Assembly (NCBI GenBank): GCA_016165875.1
Contig: JABBOT010000009.1
Coordinates: 15,044,566-15,108,565 of the forward strand
Direction of reading: 5' to 3'
Origin: Acanthopleura granulata
Taxonomy: Eukaryota; Mollusca; Polyplacophora; Chitonida; Chitonidae
Length of the DNA stretch: 64,000 nucleotides
Shown: one piece after another, positions 11,501 to 20,710 of the stretch
How the letters are laid out: each line of letters opens with the position of its first letter
Position numbering within the stretch: position 1 is the first letter of the stretch
Translations under genes and position numbers: made by a program
The notes under the pieces: generated by a model
What the model was told of the DNA's origin: nothing
The model's input: the letters and a program-made list of their open reading frames with translations, nothing else
Database searches by the model: none

Positions 11501-14500
11501 ATGCTTGCTGAAAAGACTAATGTTGTGTGCCAAAAGTCTAAATGCCTCTTGTGTAAGTCGCACATCTTAGTGTATTGCTTGCAAAGCCTTGTTCATAAGC
11601 GGATTCGATATCTTAAATACTGTAATTGGTAAAGATGTTTCTCAGCCTGGATAAGATATGAATTGTGTATAAAAGAGTGTGAGATTTGTAGAAATAAGTT
11701 TTTAGCGCGGTTTCCTCACACCACAATGCTGGACCCCGTCTTACAAGAGAAATATTCTTGAGTACAACCCAAAGCGCAAATAAATAAATAAATAAATTAT
11801 GATTACTTAGTTTATTTCACGTACAGTGTTAACGGCATTTCTACTCATGCTTACTTCGTCTTTATTGTTTCCTTTCCCCTGGGCTCTGTCCGGTTTCCTC
11901 CCACCATAATGCTGGCTGCCGTCGTATGAGTAAAACTTTCTTTAGTGCGGCTTAAAGCACCAGTCAAATAAATACATCATTTAATTAATCTTTCTTTAAA
12001 GTTCAAGGTAAATTTGTATCTCTTACCTGCCCCAACAACTTCCTGGATCAGGGCCTTAACGGACACGTCCTCCAACCACGCCCCCTCCCCCGATCCCCGG
12101 AGTTCTTCCTGGTAGTGTAGTAAGTAATCTATCATCCCTCGGGTCACGTTCGGGTCGTAGGTGGCCTAGAACATTCAATAACACACTGGTAATTGGATAG
12201 CAGTGTACATCTTATCCCGCTGCCAAATGCGGGCGGTGTGCAGACATACATATTAATTAGAGATGACCTTTCAAACAACATCGAGTTTGTCATGCAACAT
12301 ACCGGTTGGTACTTTCACCTGCCCGACTAATATTCTATCACGCTGTTTATTTCCCCCCCCCCCACCAAAAGGATTTGAACTTGTATACTTAGTAGATTTG
12401 CTTTAATGGTTTATATCATTTATACAGAGGTTAAATATCAGAGTTACCTTCAGTGATGGAAGTGTTATTTCACATAATTTATATATATTACTTTTGCGAT
12501 TACATATTTACTGCTTCAAACCAAAACGTCATGACGTCGCAAAAAGAAACACTTTGTTTCATAACGTTCTATTCTGAGCTCATCGATATGGCGTCACAAT
12601 ACATGTATAGTAAACTTTAACATTCGAACGTTACGTAACAATGAGCCACGACGACATAGATACGTTATTCATATATACAGGTCAAGTCGACGGGTCCAAG
12701 CTTGCCGATGATTGGTCAAAAATTCATGATGAGGCAGTAAAAGAGATCTGCAGCATAAGATATGCCGTTTTTTCCACATTTTCTTCAGTTTTGGGGGTAG
12801 AATAGAACACCGTCGTCTTGGTACTAGTTGTGTAACCCGATATCGCTGAACCTTGTTTCGTACCTCGTCAAATCTGCTCATTCTCGCGATTTGACTCGGT
12901 ACGAAACAAGGTTCAGTGGTATCGGGTGAGACAGCAAACACCTGTACGGCGGAGTTAAACCCTTAAACCTCTGCTGCTCTGAGATCTTGGCATGGTTGTT
13001 GACAATAAGTGGTGGAAAACTCTCAGCTGACCATTCGAGAATGTTAGGTTTGAACCCTAATGATGGAATGTTGGAATCCTAACATGGGAACACGCAAACA
13101 TTTACCCCTTCGCTGTAAAAGGAGGCGAGTCTTGACTGAGTGGTTAAACTCTTGTCTCTTCATCACTGAGATACACGAGTTGTTATTTCACTGTAAACCA
13201 CGGACCGACAGTTCTCGCCATTCCACTTCTCTCCAGTGTTCTCGGATCTTAGTGGCTTTAGTTGGTCTTGTAGGGTGGATGATGTGATCTTACATGAGGT
13301 TCACCTAATCAGGGGATATTTCCCTTAATTTGTGTAGCAGCACATCACGTTCGGTTGTTACGCGCACAATTACACAGAAACTGTGACGTATATCACACAA
13401 AAGAACAAACGGGTTGACTTGTATCTAGCTATAACAGGTGAGCCATGTTTCCCATTGCCTTTCACAGTGGACACGCACTGAGTTGACCTACTCACGGGTA
13501 AAAATCAAATATGTGTCACATCGGGGGAAATAAAGTTTTTCAGTTGGTTGGTGGATTACTCTGGGCACTCCAGTTTCGTCCGTCAATAAATCTGATGGTA
13601 CCTGATGAGATTTAAACTTTCAAGAGTAGGTCGACAAACACCAATCAGTCAGTCTTCACCATAGATTTAATTGATTAGTATTTTAACATGGTTCCCTACT
13701 TGAATCATGCTTTGGTTCCTAATCTGAGCCAGTTACTTTTAATGGCTTGTTGGTTTCCTGTAGGTGTCTTTTTTTTCTTTTTGCCTGTTTTTCTTGTTGT
13801 TGTTAGTTTAACTACGGCGAGATGCTGTTGTGGATGTGTTGCACTTTTGAAATGCACATGCCTCATATATAGGACATCTTTTCTTGTTGGTTGTGTTTAC
13901 AGTATGATATCTTTAATGCATCTTCAGTCACATATAACAGTTCTTTATTTCTGTACAATTTTCCTGGGGTCAACTTTGCATTTTAAAGATAAACTTGCAA
14001 GAACGCCAAAGTAAAAGAGCTGAACCAAAATGTGATCAATTCTATGGGCAACACAAGCCCCTTTTTTCTTCTGTGAAATATGTCACATTCTTTGTACAAT
14101 TGTGTTCTTAAACAAATACGTAATTTACAAGCACTGCTTGAGCACTAACAGAGGAATAGGGTGTATTTCTCTACGGCTTCGAGTCGACTTATTTAGACAG
14201 GAAATGATGCCCATTCTCGACCTGGGCTTTCTTGTCAGACACGCCCACATTTCAGCCCCCATCAGATGTTTCAGGCTCTACGACGCATTTGTCACTACGA
14301 TGTTTCATGCTTTGCGATGTTTCAGCTACTACAACGTTTCAGCCTCTAGAAGACTTTCAGCGATTAGGGCGTTCCAGCCTGGAGAAGACGGTCAGCCACA
14401 GCAACGTTTCAGCCTCTAGAAGACTTTCAGCGATTAGGGCGTTCCAGCCTGTAGAAGACGTTCAGCCACTACGACGTTTCAACCTCCACGAATTTTTCTG

Positions 14501-17233
14501 CCTCTATGAGGCTTCACTTATTTGAAGAAACAAGAGCTTCGCAACCCCAAGACATACTCACTATGGCATAATGTTATCAAAACTTTCTGTTAATTAACTC
14601 CTGTATAATTCTAAAGATTCATTTGCTGATTTGAGACACTACCAATCAAATCTGATTCCGTGGGAGCCACGTCTTCGGAACCTACCTTTGAGGCGTCATA
14701 ATAATCCTTGAAGAACTGCTTTGTGGACTTCCGGGCCGCTATGGACACTCGCCCCGGGCCATACGGGATATACCTGGCAATACATACAACAGCAACATTG
14801 AAAAATAGGTTCAAAACCACTCACTATTTACCTGAATACTGAATTTTTTTTCAATATGAGAAGTTAATTTCTTTGTCAACGGCCGAACATAAGAAAAGTA
14901 GTTTGATCGGAAGGAAATGAAAGTGGAAACGTATGTTGTTAATTCCAAAAGCGTGACACGCGGCCATTGACAGGTAATTTGTAAATTCCCTGCTCTAACC
15001 ATTCGTAGACTCTCGGTGATGAACTTTTGGTCGACGACGCTCGAAGACCAATATGGAGTACACGTCTGTATTTCACAAGTAGGAATGTTCGTCAGTAACA
15101 TGCCGAAAGTCAGTGGTTTAAGACGGGCGTTACGGTTTCTTCCACACATAAAACTGACCGTCATCGCATAAGTGAAAAATAGCTTAGTATCACATTTAAA
15201 CATCAAAAACAGTTATACATTAAACAGGTGTTCCATCAGCGGGTACAGTTCATGGCAGGTATAAATAAAATTAAATAAATTTAAAGGAATGACTTACTGC
15301 AAGAATGGAAATATGGTGAAGAAGACAGCATGGCGTGCGGACGCCCCCTCGCCTACTGAATCGTCCATAATTTGCACGTTCTTCAATACTGGGGAGCCAT
15401 ACTCCTCTCGTTTTCCTGTCAACTGTACACGAAAGTCATTCTAGATAAAATAACGAGTATATAAAATTACTGATTATGGTGAACAAATAAGTAAGCAAAT
15501 TAATAAAATCAATCGATCAATAACAATAAAAGTAATATGACAAGAAACTGAACATTTTTTGAATTTTCGAGTATATGTCCAAATGTATATCTGTTCAAAT
15601 GTATATCTGCCAGCAACCGGCGGATGGTTGAGAGTTTCCACTAGACTTTGCCAGGTTTCCTGCCACCATAATGCTGCCGGCCTTCGAGTAAGTTAAATAT
15701 TTTTGAGTTCGGCGTAAAAGGCCAATCGGGGGCCTCCGTAGTTCAATTGGCCAGCGCTCTAGGGCAGCGTAATAACCCAGAAGCCTCTCACCAATGCGGT
15801 CGCTCTAAGTTCAACTGAAGCTCAGTCCAGTACTCTCTGGCCGTAAGTCTGAAAGTCTGCCAGAAACCCGCAGATGGTCATGGGTTTCCACTGGGCTCTG
15901 CCCGGTTTCCTCCCACCATAATGCTGGGCGCAGTCGTATAAGTGAAATTTTCTTGAGTACGGCGTAAAATACCAACCACTGAGCTAAACTAATCACTGAA
16001 CTGATATGTAACCTACTCGTGATTTCCGCGTCGCAGTGAGCTCTCCGAAGTCATCTCTCCATCCGTACTCTACTCACCATAACAAGTTGTACAGACACTT
16101 TACCCAATAAATATTGTGGTGGTCTCCGTGGCTCAGTTGGTTAGCGCGCTAGCGCAGGGTAATGAATCACGAGTCTCCCACCAGTGTGGTCGCTGTGAGT
16201 TTAACTCAACATCAGACTGGCTTCCTCTCTGGCTGAACGTGGGAAGGTCTGCCAGCAACCTGCGGATGGTCGTGGGTTTCCGCCGGGCTCGGCCCGGCTT
16301 TCCCCCACTGTAAGTACGGCTTAAAACACTAATGAAATAAATAAATAAATAAATAAAATATTGCGTACACGTATTTTCCTCACCTAGCTCGATGATCTCC
16401 CCACTACCCGTACTGTGCTCCCCAGCACAACCGGTAAAAATATTTTAGTCTGTGGAATGTAACGCACACGTTTATTCTTTACCATGATGACCTTCCTGTT
16501 CTATTCACCAGCTGAACAAATATTTACTCACTAAAATGGACACGTATTCTCCTCACCAGGATGGGCTCGCTACACGTATTTTACCCAACCGAACAAGAAA
16601 CAGATATTTTCTCCGCTACAACGTAACATATACGTATTTTCCTTACCGAAATCTCGCCCCTACATCTATTCTACTCACCAGAATGGTTAGAATATTGATA
16701 AGTGAGGGGTGGAAAACCTCGTCCAGGTTGACAGATTCTCCTTGGCGATTTTTCAGCAAGTCCACCACATGTTGGAGTTCGTCTTGCACCGTGTTTTCCC
16801 TGGATTGGATGCCGTCCCCGTACATGTTGAGGATTTTATGCAGCAGTTTCCTTTGCTTCGCCCACAGAGAGGACGGCTGCAGGAAAGTCGTGCTGAATGA
16901 GATCGCGTCGCCGAAGCTGACGGTGGGCGGCAGGGGTCTCCCAGAGAACATGTCAGAGATGGAAGGAGACGCGTACGCTTCCCTCATCACCTCCACGGTG
17001 TTCAGCACGACGATGCTCTGTCCGAAGATGTTGATGTGGAAGATATCACCCCATTTCCTGGCCAGTTGGGTGAAAAGGATGTGAAAAGTGTGGAGAACGG
17101 CCCAAGCACTGCCGATGACTGGCCATCCCCCGGGTCCCGGGGGAAGGTTGGTAGCTTTAGGGCAAGAGCGTGTCCTAATGAACCAAACCGACCCCAGTGT
17201 CAGCGCCACAAGTATCCAAGTCACCAAATCCAT
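5373..17233 (-). CDS. Cytochrome P450, CYP2 clan, complete 7-exon gene
   Basis: Predicted heme-thiolate monooxygenase anchored in the endoplasmic reticulum; substrate unknown. Exons in transcript order are 17233-16679, 15422-15298, 14773-14686, 12165-12027, 9635-9370, 7313-7186 and 5583-5373. All junctions are GT-AG, phases agree throughout, and the sum is 1512 nt, or 503 residues, the usual P450 length. Seen in order: N-terminal membrane anchor (about residues 3-20), proline hinge PPGPGGWPVIGS (31-42), C-helix W124-x3-R128, I-helix AGSITT (302-307), K-helix E359-L-L-R362, PERF (414-417), and heme loop PFGVGRRSCVGE with Cys445. The start at 17233 was chosen because the anchor follows at once and the context is gcATGG. 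The K'/meander and heme regions resemble CYP17/CYP1/CYP2 proteins, so I assign the CYP2 clan only. Oddity: the I-helix acidic residue before Thr is Ile. All intronic SINEs of the main family are antisense to it. Confidence 0.93.
5612..5748 (+). mobile_element. SINE, 5'-truncated, P450 intron 6
   Basis: Body from cagggatggtcttgggtttt to the AAAT tail. Starts about 30 bp from the exon 7 acceptor, antisense to the gene. Confidence 0.85.
6990..7172. repeat. 91-bp direct tandem duplication beside P450 exon 6
   Basis: Two near-identical copies with a 91-bp period, differing at only a few bases, end about 15 bp from the exon 6 donor inside intron 6. Confidence 0.85.
7186..7313 (-). CDS. P450 exon 6 (K' helix and PERF)
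   Basis: 128 nt between tgctttag and GC|gtaag. It encodes VMANMWLIHHDENTW and EFKPERFLDQEG, the conserved aromatic/PERF region. It is required to bridge exons 5 and 7, and both phases fit. Confidence 0.92.
7314..9369 (-). other. P450 intron 5, with old dispersed repeats
   Basis: Holds a repeat (7375-7650) related to 32725-32945. It also holds a 7720-8130 stretch where an aaggtcatgacac-type word recurs with about 147-bp spacing and ends in gacagacggacgg. I see no recognisable coding in 8150-9360. Confidence 0.6.
9370..9635 (-). CDS. P450 exon 5 (I-helix to K-helix)
   Basis: 266 nt between ttacttacag and TCG|gtaagt. It encodes the I-helix end SITTLGSLNAFF, the J-helix and the K-helix FELLRYISHVPLGLPH with the ExxR pair (Glu359, Arg362). 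Confidence 0.93.
10378..10528 (+). mobile_element. SINE, partial, P450 intron 4
   Basis: Contains cggatggtcgtgagtttccc, gtcgtataattgaaatattc, and an (aaat)n tail. The head is missing. Confidence 0.85.
11700..11980 (+). mobile_element. Two head-to-tail partial SINEs, P450 intron 4
   Basis: 11700-11802 and 11865-11980 each carry ggtttcctc, caatgctgg or taatgctggc, and an AAAT tail. Both are truncated at the 5' side. Confidence 0.8.
12027..12165 (-). CDS. P450 exon 4 (G-H to start of I-helix)
   Basis: 139 nt between gttctag and CAG|gtaaga. It encodes ATYDPNVTRGMIDYLL and ends ALIQEVVGA, leading into the I-helix. It leaves one base, completed by GC at the start of exon 5 to give Gly303. Confidence 0.9.
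12835..12927. other. Imperfect hairpin, 40-bp stem and 13-nt loop, P450 intron 3
   Basis: The left arm (12835-12874) and the reverse complement of the right arm (12888-12927) match at 36 of 40 positions, with mismatches as two adjacent pairs and a loop at 12875-12887. The size and imperfection resemble a microRNA precursor. A small palindromic MITE is the alternative. No expression evidence is available. Confidence 0.55.
14335..14480. repeat. Tandem duplication (~70-bp unit), P450 intron 3
   Basis: A block beginning cagcctctagaagac and containing ttcagcgattagggcgttcc occurs twice in tandem. Shorter relatives of its acgtttcagcc core flank it on the left from about 14260. Confidence 0.75.
14686..14773 (-). 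CDS. P450 exon 3
   Basis: 88 nt between attgccag and AAG|gtaggt. It encodes YIPYGPGRVSIAARKSTKQF, continuing FPFLQ of exon 2 into the expected F-P-F-L-x-Y-x-P motif. It ends in phase 0. Confidence 0.88.
15060..15210 (+). repeat. Old dispersed repeat, second family (also 17900-18050)
   Basis: Both loci share gtctgta...cacaagtaggaa or cacatgtaggaaa, a ttcgtcagtaac or ttcatcaacag segment, and cataaaactga or cataaactga before a gtgaaa end. Strongly diverged. Confidence 0.45.
15298..15422 (-). CDS. P450 exon 2
   Basis: Acceptor gtgtacag, donor CA|gtaagt, 125 nt, starting in phase 0. It encodes LTGKREEYGSPVLKN and ends in FFTIFPFLQ, matching the conserved FGKR...FPFLR positions of CYP2-clan proteins. 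A second AG seven bases further in would break the phase with exon 1, so the outer AG is chosen. Confidence 0.88.
15600..15990 (+). mobile_element. Two adjacent SINEs, the second full length, P450 intron 1
   Basis: 15600-15730 is a body fragment ending ggcgtaaaaggccaatc. 15728-15990 follows at once with a complete tRNA-like head (gcctccgtagttcaattggc), box B-like gttcaactg, body and end. Confidence 0.88.
16116..16360 (+). mobile_element. Full-length SINE, P450 intron 1
   Basis: Head ctccgtggctcagttggtta (box A), gtgagtttaactc (box B region), body through gtcgtgggtttccgccgg, deleted near the 3' end, tail (aaat)5. It interrupts the donor-like repeat region. Confidence 0.92.
16365..16680. repeat. 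Degenerate ~30-bp tandem array of donor-like units, P450 intron 1
   Basis: On the minus strand, words like GGTGAGxAGAATACGT recur downstream of the true exon 1 donor. On the plus strand, the matching gtattttcctcacc-type cores start near 16544, 16576, 16605, 16634 and 16666, spaced 29-32 bp, with an outlier near 16371. Several keep a good GGTGAG or GGTAAG splice-donor core. The outermost unit contains the real exon 1 donor. Confidence 0.7.
16679..17233 (-). CDS. P450 exon 1 (anchor to F-G region)
   Basis: 185 codons from ATG to a CTG|gtgag donor, phase 0. It carries the hydrophobic anchor, the basic/proline hinge and the C-helix WAKQRKLLHKIL. Reading on past the donor meets further donor-like sequences and a stop within 14 codons, so the splice at 16679 is preferred. 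Confidence 0.92.
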
Positions 17234-18050
17234 GCTGGAAGAGCTTTAGCGCACGGTACGAGGATCAAGCGAACACTGAAGACTCTCCACAAGAGGTGGT
17301 ATAGGGAGCTTTTTTTCTTTTCTCTCTCTTTGACTGACAGCTTTTGATTGTATCCAGGGCTCGGTGAGATTTGGCCTATCTGTGTCAGTAATTGTAGGGC
17401 CCACTTTTTGAACCTAGAAGTGAGCCCAGCTCTGCTGCGTTTACACCAGGTCACCAGGTCACCAGTAGCTATGCTGCCATGATCAAAATGCACCTGAAGA
17501 CTGTAGTTGCAATAATAAATCCTAAATTATAAAGTGACAGAGCAATTCATGAAAACTTTTAATTATTTTTAGAGTTGATAACACACCTTGTGTTCTATTT
17601 TGTTTTTCTCTAAAGAATACAACGTGTCAAATAAATACTAGTGTTAGGCGGCGCGGTGCATTTCCTCCTGCACATATTTGAGCCATAACAGAGTCATTAA
17701 CAGGTCGACGACGCTTAGTGTAATGTATGTCATTTCCTTGTGCACCTTAGTGCGATTTGCTCGTGAACCTTACTACCATTTGCTCGTGCACCTTAGTACC
17801 TATTTGCTCATGCACAATAGTACCATTTTCTTGTGCACTGGAGTACCGTTTGCTCGTGCACCTTAGTGCCTCTTGCTTTCCGCCGCTATGAAGTTCCGCC
17901 GATATATCTGTACGTCACATGTAGGAAAAATTCATCAACAGTTTGCCGGCGGTTTACGCCTGGATGACTCCGGCTTCCTCCAGCCATAAACTGAGGGCCA
18001 TTAAGTGAGAAAATCTTGAGTAATGCGTTAAAGAACATTCAGATAATTAA
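17234..18050. other. Region between the P450 start and the copy B duplication
   Basis: Presumed P450 5' flank. It has a purine-rich tract on the minus strand near 17310-17335, no convincing TATA box, the 23-bp minisatellite, and an old repeat at 17900-18050 that resembles 15060-15200. Confidence 0.5.
17731..17870. repeat. 23-bp minisatellite, ~6 copies, upstream of the P450
   Basis: Words of the type atttgctcgtgcacct recur near 17731, 17754, 17777, 17801, 17824 and 17847, spaced 23-24 bp. The array starts about 500 bp upstream of the P450 start codon, in the interval between the P450 and the copy B duplication. Confidence 0.8.
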
Positions 18051-18159
18051 CTAACTAAATAAATGAAGGCATTTCCGTGTTTAATGGTGAATGCCTGAGT
18101 AACGCGGCAGTATGAAGGAGTGAAAAGTGTGCATTTTATTAACAAGAATCAAAATCCAT

Positions 18160-18365
18160 TTGGTCAGGTTCTGAATTCAAGTCCAGCTCATGCTGGCGTC
18201 CTCACTGTACGTGGAAAGGTCTCTCAGCAACCTGCGGATAGTAGTGGGCTTCCCCGAGTTCTGCCCAGGTTCCTCCACCCGTAGTGCTGACAGCCGTACT
18301 GATGAAATATTCTTGAGTATACGGCGTAAAACACCAATTGAATAAATAAATAAATAAATAAATCT
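18160..18365 (+). mobile_element. Main-family SINE, diverged (copy B)
   Basis: Partner of 118-330, with a longer (aaat)n tail. Confidence 0.88.
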
Positions 18366-19565
18366 TTTGAGGAGGAGTATGTCCTGAGAAATCAGACTGG
18401 AACCAGAGTCATCGCCAATCGAATTCCAGGTTTGAGCTTCTGCCGACACCAGTACAGAGCACACTTGATGCACGAAATTTTGTAGGGAACTTTGTTTGTA
18501 GGCAGAATCAAATAGAAAATAGGACATGAAGTCTTCGGCTGTATAGCGAGGTTAAGAGTGTTTTGTTGTGTGTCCTATTTTCTGAACCGTCATTCGTATG
18601 GCAGACACCCTGTGTACACAAACACAAAGCCCAGTAGTTAGGGTTGCACAACATATTTGTGGCGAGCATATCAGTGGCCTATCTCTCTTGTTCAGACCAC
18701 GCCATAGATTACAGCAATATACAATGTATAGTTGGCGCGGGGATGGAGTGCAGTGTACTTAATACAAAAGAGACATCCAAATAAACTGCTGCGGTTTTTG
18801 TAGTCAGACAATAGGTAAATAAGGAAATTTTTGTAAAACTACATGACTGAGGCAAATTAATAAACACCTTGTTTGCTCATTTTTTTTACTAAATAAACCG
18901 TAATAGTTTATGTGCTTTGCTCGTGCGTTTTTAATGGTGTTAACTATGGATTTCATTTCCGACATTGAACCAATGATGTCGACAGCTATGAAATTAACAC
19001 TGCATCAGACGTGGCTGGGTTGTCTACCAACTGAACAATCAAGGCACTGAAACGTGTAAATATTTGCATACATAAAGCAACTAATCACCCCAGGCATGTA
19101 AATCTTTACTATCTACAGGGTGCTGTGCACATGGCTCTGAAAACAATTCCAACCGTCGTCAAGAAATACATATACATCATTATACAGGTAGCGTCATCGG
19201 TAGAGCGGTAGGGCTTGACACCCTTTGCTCTATCGTGCCCGTATTTATCTCGGGATCACGCGATATCTCCACTTATGAGAATTAGCCTACTTGCAGATAC
19301 TTATACCGGTTTTTAATTAGTACTAATACTAATTAATTTCTAATGAAAGCGGTTTACAATAGGATGCAAAGAATAATTAAATTCAAAAGGAAACATTCCG
19401 ATTGACAAGTGATACGCGATTATCAGACTTCGTTTACATTGGAGAAGATGTAGGTTGACCAATAAGGGCCTTTCTCACCCAGGTCCAAGCTGTGAAGTCT
19501 GTTCATCCCTGTGTTCAATTCCCCAATTTGTGGGGAAACTGGTAAACCAGTACGCATGTATAACC

Positions 19566-19618
19566 GAATAATAATAATAGCAATAGCAATAGCAACAATA
19601 ATGATGATGATGATGATG

Positions 19619-19661
<43 letters not shown>

Positions 19662-19685
19662 CAACAACAACAACAATAATAATTT
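19566..19685. repeat. (AAT/GAT/AAC)n microsatellite, copy B
   Basis: Longer than its copy A counterpart and directly followed by a minus-strand SINE absent from copy A. Confidence 0.9.
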
Positions 19686-19835
19686 GATTAGTGGTGTACG
19701 CCGCACTCAAGAATATTTCACTTTTACGACGGCCAGCATTATTGTGGGGGGAAACCGGAGGAAACACACGACCATCCGCAGGTTGCTGGCAGACCTTCCC
19801 ACATACGGCGGGACAGGAAGTAAGCATGATGGATT
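19684..19835 (-). mobile_element. SINE, copy B only
   Basis: Body in minus orientation next to the microsatellite. The corresponding copy A site (about 1835) is empty. Confidence 0.9.
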
Positions 19836-20249
19836 TTGATTGCAGTTTGTAAAATAATGTGAAATTACTAGGTCGCTTAACTTATAATGCAGAAAAGAAC
19901 ACCTAAACGTGTTAAATCACAAAACAAGGTGTTAAGTTACATTAACATTTTCTGCACTGTTTCTAATACGTGAAATTTCAACATATGTTTTTGATTTTAA
20001 AAGTGTTAACACCATAAATGCTTTATTCTTTAAGGATAATATTATTCAAGTTATAAGTGAAATATTTTTTTGTGCGAGGTAAAACAATCAAAGAAATAAA
20101 TATATCATTTCAATTTACATAAGGAGAATGGCTGGTTTGAAGAGAATGGGTAGTTATTAGTACGTAACTGTGTTGTATCCTTTGTGTAAGCACGTGGCTC
20201 CGACTGCTCAGTCCTTTCAGGGTGTGAAAACTGGTCAAGAATGCACACG

Positions 20250-20290
20250 CGTATTTAAAAGCAGAGCGCAAAAACATCTACCAATCAATA
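20250..20290 (+). promoter_or_regulatory. Candidate TATA box and start region of the CUB gene
   Basis: TATTTAAAAGCAGAGCGC lies about 410 bp upstream of the ATG and is conserved in copy A (2300-2317), as are the flanking bases. Transcription would start near 20285. The location is inferred from motif and conservation only. Confidence 0.35.
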
Positions 20291-20662
20291 ACTGTTCAAT
20301 ATTTGTTTTTACACCAAGAATATGTGAACTGGTTATTTAGAAGATGATGATATTTGTTCATTTGGTGTACACACACACGGCTGAGTAATTCCACAATATA
20401 CGTCCTGATCATCCTTTAATCCGCAAAACACAGGAATCCTCAGGATATTTCACCGAATGATTTGCACACCGATCTGATTTTGTTAGTGTTTTGTTGATAC
20501 CGGTGTTTTCAGCTGTAAAAGGAAATATGTTCACTGCTACTGGCGGTCAATATCTTCCCCTGATCTTATCCTCCTAACTGTGGATAACATGTCAGTATAC
20601 ATAAGCTCGGCTGATGCAACTGTTTTGTATTCCTTGTGTTCCAAAGAAGACTGCAAGCAATC

Positions 20663-20710
20663 ATGTACTATCTTTTTCTCCTCATGGCCACGGTGCTAAC
20701 CAGTGCATGG
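20663..20710 (+). CDS. CUB gene exon 1 (signal peptide)
   Basis: 48 nt encoding a 16-residue hydrophobic leader, ending TGG|gtaaga in phase 0. It is almost identical to 2715-2762. Confidence 0.85.

Larger units (their letters stand above)
9636..12026 (-). other. P450 intron 4
   Basis: AT-rich intron with three partial SINEs (10378-10528, 11700-11802, 11865-11980). I see no further gene or structured element. Confidence 0.75.
12166..14685 (-). other. P450 intron 3
   Basis: Contains a C11-type homopolymer near 12353, the 40-bp hairpin, a tRNA-like stretch near 13110-13200 (gagtggttaaactc, possibly an old SINE head) and the 14.34-kb duplication. Nothing coding is recognised. Confidence 0.6.

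Noticed and set aside
15728..16360. tRNA gene candidates from heads such as ctccgtggctcagttggtta
   Set aside because: Box A and B-like words are followed by the SINE body and an AAAT tail, and the same unit recurs across the window. These are SINE heads, not tRNA genes.
16536..17084. 182-codon plus-strand open frame over P450 exon 1
   Set aside because: Antisense shadow of the P450 exon, which has domain and splice support.
19423..19827. Open frames with long Ile/Leu/Val runs
   Set aside because: Translation of an AAT/GAT microsatellite plus a SINE.
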